In this document: piece by piece, positions 6,898-12,555 of the stretch
Numbering within the stretch: position 1 is the stretch's first letter
Layout of the letters: every line of letters starts with the position of its first letter
Origin: Lysobacterales bacterium
GTDB taxonomy: Bacteria; Pseudomonadota; Gammaproteobacteria; Xanthomonadales; Rhodanobacteraceae
Direction: 5' to 3'
Length of the DNA stretch: 12,555 nt
Assembly (NCBI GenBank): GCA_013298265.1
Contig: JAAFHE010000038.1
Coordinates: 1-12,555, forward strand
Notes under the pieces: model-generated
Seen by the model: only the letters and a program-made list of their open reading frames with translations
Database searches by the model: none
Told to the model about the DNA's origin: nothing
Program-made: the position numbers and the translations under genes

Positions 6898-8064
6898 TTA
6901 AGCGGATGTGCGCGATGAGCCATGGTGTTCGCGATGGCCGGCGATCCAGGTCTCGTGCACGGTCCAGGCCTCGTCAATGACGACGAAGTCGGCGGCATAG
7001 CCCGCGGCGATGCGGCCGTGGCTTGAGCCCAGGCCGAGGAATTCGGCCGGCCAGGTCGAGGCCATGCGCGCGGCTTCTTCCAGCGGCAGGCCCAGCTGCT
7101 CGACCGCGTGGCGGACGGCGCTGATCATGTCCAGCGCCGAGCCGGCCAGCGCGCCCTGCTCGTTGACGCACTGGCCGTCGCGCAGCAGCACGCGCTGGCC
7201 GGCCAGTGTGTATTCGCCGCGTAGGCCGCCGACCGGCGGCATGGCGTCGGTGACGAGGAAGATGCGTCCGCGGGGCTTGGCGCGGATCGCCGTGCGCAGG
7301 CTGGCCGGGTGGACGTGATGGCCGTCGGCGATGATCCCGCACCAGCTGTCGCGGTGATCCAGTGCCGCGCCGACCGCGCCGGGTTCGCGCCCGGTCAGCG
7401 GCGTCATCGCATTGAACAGGTGCGTGACGCCGCGCACACCCCGGTCGAAGGCGTGCATGAGCTGGTCATAGCTGGCCGCGGTATGGCCGGCGGCGACGAT
7501 GACGCCGCGCGCGACCAGATCCTGCAGCGCAGCGTCGGAAACCTGCTCCGGCGCCAGCGTCAGCAGCGTCACGCCGCCGCGCAGCGAGGCGGCCAGTGCT
7601 ACATCGGGCGCTTCTGGACTATGGAACTTTGCCGCATCGTGTGCGCCCTTGCGCTGCGGCGCGAGATACGGGCCCTCCAGGTGGATGCCGAGCACGCCCG
7701 GCACGCGCTGCGTGATTGCGTCTTCGGTCGCGGCGATCGCCGCGGCCATGGTTTCGCGCGAATCGCTGATCAGGGTGGGCAGGAAGCCGGTCGTGCCGTA
7801 GCGCCGGTGCGCTGCGCCAATGCGGCGAATCGTGGCCACGCTCGGCGCGTCGTTGAACAGCACGTCGCCGCCGCCGTTGACCTGGCAGTCGATGAAGCCG
7901 GGCAGCAGGTAGCGGCCGTGCAAGTCGAGTGCGCTGGCGGACACGGCGCGCGGATCGTGCCGCGCGACGACGTCGGTGATACGCGTGCCGTCGACCAGCA
8001 CGGCGAGGTCGTCGCGCAGCCCATCGTCGGCAAGCACGCGGGCATTGACGAGGGCAACGGTCAT
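6898..8064 (-). CDS. nagA: N-acetylglucosamine-6-phosphate deacetylase
   Basis: This enzyme hydrolyses GlcNAc-6-phosphate to glucosamine-6-phosphate and acetate in the cytoplasm. The 388 residues match the family length (E. coli 382). All key sites are visible: PGFIDCQVNG (55-64), metal ligand E130 in HLEGPYL, H194 in AAGHTAAS, H215 in THLFNAM, and catalytic D273 in LVTDAM, at nearly the same numbers as the E. coli enzyme. The ATG at 8064 was chosen because the protein then begins MTVALVNARVLADDG, normal for the family; a longer reading frame to 8217 only adds residues antisense to or overlapping the deaminase gene. The ATG shares one base with the upstream stop (TGATG), showing translational coupling. 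The product feeds from NagA to NagB-II in the same operon. No GlcNAc kinase or transporter gene is in the window. Confidence 0.96.
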   Translation of the reverse strand: MTVALVNARVLADDGLRDDLAVLVDGTRITDVVARHDPRAVSASALDLHGRYLLPGFIDCQVNGGGDVLFNDAPSVATIRRIGAAHRRYGTTGFLPTLISDSRETMAAAIAATEDAITQRVPGVLGIHLEGPYLAPQRKGAHDAAKFHSPEAPDVALAASLRGGVTLLTLAPEQVSDAALQDLVARGVIVAAGHTAASYDQLMHAFDRGVRGVTHLFNAMTPLTGREPGAVGAALDHRDSWCGIIADGHHVHPASLRTAIRAKPRGRIFLVTDAMPPVGGLRGEYTLAGQRVLLRDGQCVNEQGALAGSALDMISAVRHAVEQLGLPLEEAARMASTWPAEFLGLGSSHGRIAAGYAADFVVIDEAWTVHETWIAGHREHHGSSRTSA

Positions 8065-9107
8065 CAGACGGTTTCCGTGACTTTGTTCAAGTGTGGCGGC
8101 AGGTCCGGATTGTGCCCGCGGCGCAGCGCGAGCGCGTTGCAGGCGCGGTAGAAGCTCTGTACATGCAGCAGCGGCGCGCAGACCGGATGCACCGCCTCGA
8201 CTAGCGGCAGCGTGCATCCCGCCGGATCACCGGGGGCGGCGACGAAAACCTGCGCGCCGCGCGCGCGGAACTCCGCGGCGGCGGCGAGCGTGCCGGCCTG
8301 GGTGCCGTCGTCCTGGGCGAACACCAGCAGCGGGAAGCCGCGGCCGATCAGCGCCATCGGGCCATGCCTGACCTCGGCTGCGCTGAACGCCTCCGCATGC
8401 AGGCCGCTGGTTTCCTTGAACTTGAGCGCGGCTTCCTGCGCTGCGCCGAGGCCCAGGCCGCGGCCGAGCACGAACAGGTTGTGCGCCTCGGCGAGCCCGT
8501 CGGTCAGCGCTGACCAGTCAAGCCCCCAACTGCGCTGCAATGCACCGGGCAGCGCGGCCAGCGCCTGGTCGAGTTCAGGCGAGCGGCTCCAGCACGCGGC
8601 GAGCTGGACCAGTGCAGACAACGTACACAAATAGCTTTTTGTCGCCGCAACGCTGCGCTCCGGTCCGGCGCGCAGCGCGATAACGTCGTGGGCGACGCCG
8701 GCGAGCGGTGAATCCTCGGTATTGACCAGGGCCAGCACCTGCGCGCCGGCATCGCGCGCCGCCTGCGCGTTGCGCACGAGGTCGGGGCTCTTGCCGGATT
8801 GCGAGATCGCGACGAACAGCGCCGCATCAAGCTGCAGCGGCGCGGCATAGACCGAACTCACCGACGGCGAGGCCGACGCGGTGCACAGACCGAGCTGGGT
8901 TTCGAACAGGTACTTCGCAAACGTGGCGGCGTGATCGGAACTGCCGCGCGCGCAGGTCACGATGAAGCGCGGCGGCTTCGCGCGCAGGCGAGCAGCCAGT
9001 TTCGCGATCGTCGCCGCGTTGGCATCAAGCTGCGCGCCGATCAGCGCAGCGGCGCTGTGCGCCTCGCGGAACATCAGGGTGGATTCGGCGTTGGGCAGGT
9101 CAGTCAT
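8064..9107 (-). CDS. nagB-II: SIS-domain glucosamine-6-phosphate deaminase, NagB-II type
   Basis: This is a 347-residue protein with two SIS (sugar isomerase) domains, equal to the isomerase half of GlmS without the glutaminase domain. Domain 1 holds CARGSSDHA (52-60), SQSGKSPD (102-109) and AGPERSVAATKSY (147-159). Domain 2 holds GRGLGLGAAQEAALKFKETS (215-234) and HAEAFSAAEVRHGP (237-250), and the C-terminus NKVTETV resembles the end of GlmS. In Shewanella and Xanthomonas this family replaces classical NagB, converting glucosamine-6-phosphate to fructose-6-phosphate plus ammonia; the overlap with nagA supports that role here. AgaS-type activity is the alternative. The ATG at 9107 has only a weak RBS. 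It lies 59 nt after the GntR gene and overlaps nagA by one base. Confidence 0.9.
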   Translation of the reverse strand: MTDLPNAESTLMFREAHSAAALIGAQLDANAATIAKLAARLRAKPPRFIVTCARGSSDHAATFAKYLFETQLGLCTASASPSVSSVYAAPLQLDAALFVAISQSGKSPDLVRNAQAARDAGAQVLALVNTEDSPLAGVAHDVIALRAGPERSVAATKSYLCTLSALVQLAACWSRSPELDQALAALPGALQRSWGLDWSALTDGLAEAHNLFVLGRGLGLGAAQEAALKFKETSGLHAEAFSAAEVRHGPMALIGRGFPLLVFAQDDGTQAGTLAAAAEFRARGAQVFVAAPGDPAGCTLPLVEAVHPVCAPLLHVQSFYRACNALALRRGHNPDLPPHLNKVTETV

Positions 9108-9166
9108 GGGGAAAAGAAGCTCGCTAAAAGTCGGAGGACGCTACAAAGCGAAAGTGCTCTCGCAGC

Positions 9167-9916
9167 TCAGCCGGTAAGTTCTGCCACAAAGTCGTACATG
9201 TCGCCGCGGTACCACGAGCAGGTGAATTCGACGACACGGCCGTCGTCGAGAAAGCTGCGCCGTTCGATCAGCAGTCCCGCAGCACCGACGGCGACGTCGA
9301 GCTGGCGCGCCTGATCGGCGTCGAAGTTGATCGCGCGCAGGCGTTGCAGCGCGCGCTGTGGACGCAGGTCGAGGCTGTCCAGCGTCTCGTACAGCGAGTT
9401 CACGACGAGGTCGGGATCGGGCAGCAGGTTCAGCGGCACGGCGGTGCGCTCGATCGCGAGCGGCTGTTCGCCCGCATAGCGCAGTCGATGCAGCCGCGCG
9501 ACGCGCGCGCCGGGCGACAGCGACAGTGCCATGGCTTCCTGCGGCGTGACCTCGCCGCTGCCGCGGCTCAGGAACACCGAGCGCGGATTCATGCCGCGCG
9601 CGCGCAGGTCGTCGGTGAAACTGGTCAGGCGCGAGAACGACTTGACGATGCGCCCTGCGACGAACGTGCCGGCGCCCTGGCGCTGGATCAGCACGTCGTC
9701 GGCGACGAGGCCGGCGATGGCCTTGCGCACGGTGACGCGCGACAGCGCGAGCTGCTGACTCAGATCACGCTCGCTCGGCAGCGCCGAGCCCGGCGGCAGC
9801 TCGCCGGTCGCGATCGCGCGCTCGATCAGGTTGCGCACGCGCATCCACGCGAGTTCACGGTGTGTGGCTTTCTCGCGGCCGAGCTGACGCCAGATCTTGA
9901 GCAGGGGAGTGGGCAT
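9167..9916 (-). CDS. GntR/HutC-family transcriptional regulator, probable amino-sugar repressor
   Basis: This is a 249-residue regulator. The N-terminal GntR winged helix spans about 25-87, with GELPPGSALPSERDLSQQLA and SRVTVRKAIAGL typical of the family, and a UTRA effector domain covers about 95-245 (ERTAVPL, SLYETL, then EFTCSWYRGDMYDFVAEL). UTRA proteins bind phosphorylated sugars, so GlcNAc-6-P or GlcN-6-P is the likely ligand. Location as first gene of the nag operon suits the NagQ/NagR role known in related bacteria. The ATG at 9916 was chosen; a TTG at 9928 would add four residues but lies inside the predicted -10 and operator. There is no Shine-Dalgarno, and the predicted transcription start falls at or within about 4 nt of the ATG, so the mRNA may be leaderless. 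Autoregulation through the TGGTATT boxes just upstream is likely. Confidence 0.92.
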   Translation of the reverse strand: MPTPLLKIWRQLGREKATHRELAWMRVRNLIERAIATGELPPGSALPSERDLSQQLALSRVTVRKAIAGLVADDVLIQRQGAGTFVAGRIVKSFSRLTSFTDDLRARGMNPRSVFLSRGSGEVTPQEAMALSLSPGARVARLHRLRYAGEQPLAIERTAVPLNLLPDPDLVVNSLYETLDSLDLRPQRALQRLRAINFDADQARQLDVAVGAAGLLIERRSFLDDGRVVEFTCSWYRGDMYDFVAELTG

Positions 9917-9924
9917 GGGTCGAG

Positions 9925-9973
9925 ACAATACCAGTCAGATACCAGAAACGCAAAGCGGGTGCTGAGTGGTATT
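9925..9973 (-). promoter_or_regulatory. nag operon promoter with overlapping TGGTAT direct-repeat operator
   Basis: Read on the minus strand: -35 TTGCGT (9953-9948), a 17-nt spacer, then -10 TATTGT (9930-9925). The boxes TGGTATC (9944-9938) and TGGTATT (9933-9927) are direct repeats 11 bp apart that fill the spacer and run into the -10, an ideal place for repression. A third TGGTATT lies in the opposite orientation at 9967-9973. The same arrangement recurs before zwf. The promoter is predicted from sequence alone; binding by the adjacent GntR protein is inferred. Confidence 0.65.
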
Positions 9974-10063
9974 GGGTTGGGAAGTGCGTGCGTGTGCCGG
10001 GTGCGGAGCAAGGCGGGCTCGGGAGCGCGCACTGAAACGGGCTCGGCGTGAAGTCCGCGCTTG

Positions 10064-10257
10064 CACCATCCCCACCCAACCCTCCCCTTGAAGGGGAGGG
10101 CTGTCCCGGCGCGCCGAAAATCGCGCTTGCGCTCGTCCCTGAGCAAGCTGTTCTGACGACGCGGTGCGCCTGCGCATGTTCGACGCTGGCGCGAAACGTC
10201 CTGCCAGCCCCGATACTGAGCCCTCCCCTTCAAGGGGAGGGTTGGGTGGGGATGGTG
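10064..10257. repeat. 194-bp palindromic element (copy 2) with perfect 37-bp inverted ends
   Basis: The left arm (10064-10100) begins CACCATCCCCACCCAACC and ends in the palindrome CCCTCCCC-TTGAA-GGGGAGGG. The right arm (10221-10257) is its exact reverse complement over all 37 bases. TTG flanks both ends. The interior (10101-10220) shows no gene and no obvious similarity to the interior of the copy at 524-712. It looks like a non-autonomous, MITE-like dispersed repeat; the arms could also fold as hairpins in RNA. Confidence 0.85.
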
Positions 10258-10622
10258 TTGCCCCGTTCGTCACGCTACTGCGCCATAAGATGCGCGTATT
10301 CGTTGCGGAAAACGCGTTTTCTGCCTGAATGGGGTAGGCAGCCGCCCCGCGACCGCAGTGTGGTCGGTAGCGTGCCGGCGCGACCCATGGCCAGCGTCCT
10401 GCATAGCTGCTGACCGCTCGCCCCAGGTCGAAGTGGCGACGGTGTCGCACGCGCCTCAGCACGCAAATACCGACCCGCGCCACGATACCGCCAGCCACGG
10501 TCGCCGCCGCCCTCGGCTCGGTATCTGCGGCTCTGGTCCATAACGCCTTCGCACCCCGTCACATGACCGTCCGATCGGCCGGGGCATCATCGGATCACCC
10601 ATCGCCGCAACCGTTCAGGACT
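10258..10622. other. Intergenic region upstream of zwf, with a 14-bp perfect palindrome
   Basis: No convincing gene was found. Short open frames on both strands (for example 10275-10562 minus) lack recognisable motifs and a good RBS. The notable feature is GAAAACGCGTTTTC at 10308-10321, a perfect palindrome extended by GC/GC pairs after one mismatch, which could be an operator. It lies about 300 bases upstream of the predicted zwf promoter. Confidence 0.4.
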
Positions 10623-10650
10623 TTGCGCGGTGGTATTTCAGTGGTATTGT
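10623..10650 (+). promoter_or_regulatory. zwf promoter with TGGTAT direct-repeat operator matching the nag promoter
   Basis: -35 TTGCGC (10623-10628), a 16-nt spacer, then -10 TATTGT (10645-10650). TGGTATT occurs at 10631-10637 and again at 10642-10648, 11 bp apart. Together with the preceding CTTTGCG this repeats the nag promoter almost base for base, so common control is likely. Predicted transcription start is near 10658, giving a leader of about 20 nt that contains the zwf RBS AGGAG (10668-10672). Confidence 0.65.
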
Positions 10651-10678
10651 TTTTGCCGACCGAGACCAGGAGTGTCAA

Positions 10679-12154
10679 GTGACCGCGCATGCCAGCCACG
10701 TCGACCCGTTCGATCTCGTGATCTTCGGCGGCACCGGTGATCTCGCCGTGCGCAAGCTGTTGCCGGCCTTGTATCACCGTTATGCCGATGGGCAGATCCA
10801 GCCGGGCAGCCGCCTCGTCGGCGTCGCGCGCGATGCGCTGTCGGACGCCGGATACCACGAGCGGGTCCGCGAGGCAGTCCTCAAATCCCTCGGCAGCGAC
10901 CTGCCCGAAGACACCTTGCAGGGCTTCCTCGGCCTGATCGCCTACCACGCCCTCGATGCGCGCAAGGATGGCGGCTGGAACGAGTTCGCCGCTGCGATGA
11001 AGGCTGTGCCCGATCGCGTCTGCGTGTTCTATCTTGCGACCAGTCCCGAGATCTTCGTACCGATCTGCGAGCGCCTGCGTGAGCTCGGGCTCAACCACGC
11101 CCGGGCGCGCGTCGTGGTCGAAAAGCCCATCGGGCGCGATCTCAAATCCGCCACGGCGATCAACGACGCACTCGGGCGCTGCTTTGCCGAGCAGCAGACC
11201 TTCCGCATTGACCACTACCTCGGCAAGGAAACCGTGCAGAACCTCGTCGCGCTGCGCTTCGGCAATGCGCTGTTCGAGCCGCTGTGGAACGCCGGGCACA
11301 TCGACCATGTGCAGATCACCGTCGCCGAGACCATTGGTGTCGAGTGGCGTGCCGCGTTCTACGACGGCGCCGGCGCGCTGCGCGACATGGTGCAGAACCA
11401 CTTGCTGCAGCTACTCTGCCTCGTCGCGATGGAGCCGCCCGCATCGCTCGCGCCGGACGCGATCCGCGACGAGAAACTCAAGGTGCTGCGCGCGCTGAAA
11501 CCCATCGACGAATCCAACGCGGCGCAATGTTCGGTGCGCGGCCAGTATCGCGCCGGCGCGTCCAACGGCGGCGCCGTGCCGGGCTATCTCGACGAGATCG
11601 GCCGGCCCGACTCGCGCACCGAAACCTTCGTCGCGCTCAAGGCCGAACTGCGCACCTGGCGTTGGGCCGGCGTGCCGTTCTACCTGCGCACCGGCAAGCG
11701 ACTGCCCGAGCGCGTGTCGGAAATCGTCATCACCTTCCGGGCGATTCCGCATTCGATCTTCGGCGAGCACGCCGGGCCGATCTCGCCGAACAAGCTCGTG
11801 CTGCGTCTGCAGCCTGACGAAGGCGTGAAGCTCTGGCTCATGAACAAATACCCCGGCCCCGGTGGCCTGCGCCTGCGCCGTGTCGCGCTGGACATGAGCT
11901 TTGCCGCCGCCTTCGGTGTGCGCAATCCGGACGCCTACGAGCGCCTGCTCATGGACGTGGTGCGCGGCAATCCGACCCTGTTCATGCGCCGCGACGAAGT
12001 CGAGGCGGCATGGGGCTGGGCCGATCCGATCCTGGCGGCCTGGGAGGCCGGCAATGAAGCGCCGCGCGGCTACACCGCCGGCACCTGGGGCCCCAGCGCG
12101 GCGGTCGCGCTGATCGAACGTGACGGAAGAACCTGGCATGAAGATGCACCTTGA
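10679..12154 (+). CDS. zwf: Glucose-6-phosphate 1-dehydrogenase
   Basis: This enzyme oxidises glucose-6-phosphate to 6-phosphoglucono-lactone with NAD(P)+, the first step of the Entner-Doudoroff and oxidative pentose phosphate routes. The 491 residues are the normal family length. The nucleotide-binding motif FGGTGDLA (16-23), the substrate-binding signature DHYLGKE (178-184) and the catalytic His241 in RDMVQNHLLQ are all present. Translation starts at GTG 10679, with AGGAG six bases upstream; no ATG start fits as well, and the dinucleotide fold begins a few residues later as expected. The 3' end overlaps pgl by 17 nt. Its promoter resembles that of the divergent nag operon. The cofactor preference cannot be decided from sequence alone. 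Confidence 0.97.
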   Translation: MTAHASHVDPFDLVIFGGTGDLAVRKLLPALYHRYADGQIQPGSRLVGVARDALSDAGYHERVREAVLKSLGSDLPEDTLQGFLGLIAYHALDARKDGGWNEFAAAMKAVPDRVCVFYLATSPEIFVPICERLRELGLNHARARVVVEKPIGRDLKSATAINDALGRCFAEQQTFRIDHYLGKETVQNLVALRFGNALFEPLWNAGHIDHVQITVAETIGVEWRAAFYDGAGALRDMVQNHLLQLLCLVAMEPPASLAPDAIRDEKLKVLRALKPIDESNAAQCSVRGQYRAGASNGGAVPGYLDEIGRPDSRTETFVALKAELRTWRWAGVPFYLRTGKRLPERVSEIVITFRAIPHSIFGEHAGPISPNKLVLRLQPDEGVKLWLMNKYPGPGGLRLRRVALDMSFAAAFGVRNPDAYERLLMDVVRGNPTLFMRRDEVEAAWGWADPILAAWEAGNEAPRGYTAGTWGPSAAVALIERDGRTWHEDAP

Positions 12155-12555
12155 AGCCTTGCGCGAGCCGCCGATGCGCCGCCGCGACCTGCACGCCAAC
12201 CTCATCGAGCACGCCTACGCTGACGGCGCGAGCCTCGCGCGCGCACTCGCCGCAGCGGTGGCCTGCGATCTGCGCGACGCGATCCTGACGCGCGGTATCG
12301 GTTTGCTGGCGGTATCCGGCGGCAGCACGCCGCGGCGCTTCCTCAGCGAGCTCGGACGCCTGCGCCTGGACTGGTCACGCGTAGTCGTGACGCTGGTCGA
12401 CGAGCGCTGGGTCACGCCCGACGACGCACGTTCCAACGCACGCCTGCTGCGCGAAACCCTGTTCGCCGGTGCCGCCGCCGCCGCCCGCTTCGAACCGCTG
12501 TTCGAGCCGGCGCGCGATCCGGCCGCAGCGCTCGCGCGCATCGCGCGGCGCATCG
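12138..12555 (+). CDS. pgl: 6-phosphogluconolactonase, N-terminal part (runs off the right edge)
   Basis: This cytoplasmic enzyme hydrolyses the lactone made by Zwf to 6-phosphogluconate. The first 139 residues are visible. Family motifs are present: LLAVSGGSTPRRFL near residue 60, then VTLVDERWVTPDDARSNARL, both typical of the DevB/SOL type of lactonase. The ATG at 12138 lies inside the zwf coding region in a different frame, with GGAAGA about 8 nt upstream; a second in-frame ATG at 12144 is less well spaced. The 17-nt overlap with zwf points to one operon with translational coupling. Further Entner-Doudoroff genes may follow beyond the window, but that is not visible. Confidence 0.93.
   Translation, partial: MKMHLEALREPPMRRRDLHANLIEHAYADGASLARALAAAVACDLRDAILTRGIGLLAVSGGSTPRRFLSELGRLRLDWSRVVVTLVDERWVTPDDARSNARLLRETLFAGAAAAARFEPLFEPARDPAAALARIARRI

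Noticed and set aside
6771..6998. Upstream in-frame extension of the TonB receptor to 6998
   Set aside because: The added residues overlap the end of nagA and show no plug, TonB-box or signal features; the ATG at 6770 has a strong RBS.
7309..8151. 280-codon plus-strand open frame
   Set aside because: Shadow of nagA, whose metal and catalytic residues are all present on the minus strand.
8065..8217. Upstream in-frame extension of nagA to 8217
   Set aside because: It would overlap the deaminase gene by about 150 bases and adds residues unlike the family; the TGATG junction at 8066-8062 marks the start.
9935..10498. Open frame containing repeated PPLEGEG-type peptides
   Set aside because: The peptide is the translation of the CCCTCCCCTTSAAGGGGAGGG repeat arms; no other coding signal.
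10275..10562. 95-codon minus-strand open frame between the nag and zwf promoters
   Set aside because: No recognisable motif, no good ribosome binding site, and overlapping frames of similar length on the other strand; treated as non-coding.

Overview
The window reads as high-GC gammaproteobacterial chromosome, most likely from the Xanthomonadales (Lysobacter/Rhodanobacter/Dokdonella-like). This rests on three things: the TldD/PmbA - DUF4159 - MoxR gene order, the GntR - SIS deaminase - nagA amino-sugar cluster, and intergenic palindromes built on CCCTCCCC-TT-SAA-GGGGAGGG, a repeat style I associate with that order. The assignment is an inference from pattern recognition. No rRNA, tRNA, CRISPR array, transposase or phage gene was seen.

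Left block (1-4586, all minus strand, so read right to left). It begins with a Tat-exported TldD-type zinc protease (4586-2955). A non-catalytic PmbA/TldE-type partner follows (2936-1596), then an exported DUF4159 protein (1504-806), and after a 331-base gap the start of a MoxR AAA+ ATPase that leaves the window at base 1. This looks like one envelope-directed operon. A 189-bp palindromic element sits in the gap before moxR, and a GA/CT-rich hairpin lies between the pmbA-like gene and DUF4159.

Middle block (4908-9916, minus strand). A GntR/HutC-type regulator, a NagB-II-type glucosamine-6-phosphate deaminase and N-acetylglucosamine-6-phosphate deacetylase (nagA, 1-nt overlap with the deaminase gene) form an amino-sugar catabolic operon. 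Downstream on the same strand is a TonB-dependent receptor that has lost its TonB box and the first half of its plug domain. Its start codon is followed directly by mid-plug sequence. Paired hairpins follow its stop.

Right block (10679-12555, plus strand). zwf (glucose-6-phosphate dehydrogenase) overlaps the start of pgl (6-phosphogluconolactonase), which runs off the end. Together they form the entry to the Entner-Doudoroff or pentose phosphate routes.

The 762-base divergent intergenic region is the most informative non-coding stretch. The promoters of the nag operon and of zwf share nearly the same module: CTTTGCG, then 3-4 nt, then TGGTAT-N5-TGGTATTGT, with the second box running into the -10. 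This suggests that one regulator, probably the GntR protein encoded here, couples amino-sugar breakdown (GlcNAc-6-P to GlcN-6-P to fructose-6-P) to glucose-6-P oxidation. A 194-bp element with perfect 37-bp inverted ends and a separate 14-bp perfect palindrome lie between the two promoters.
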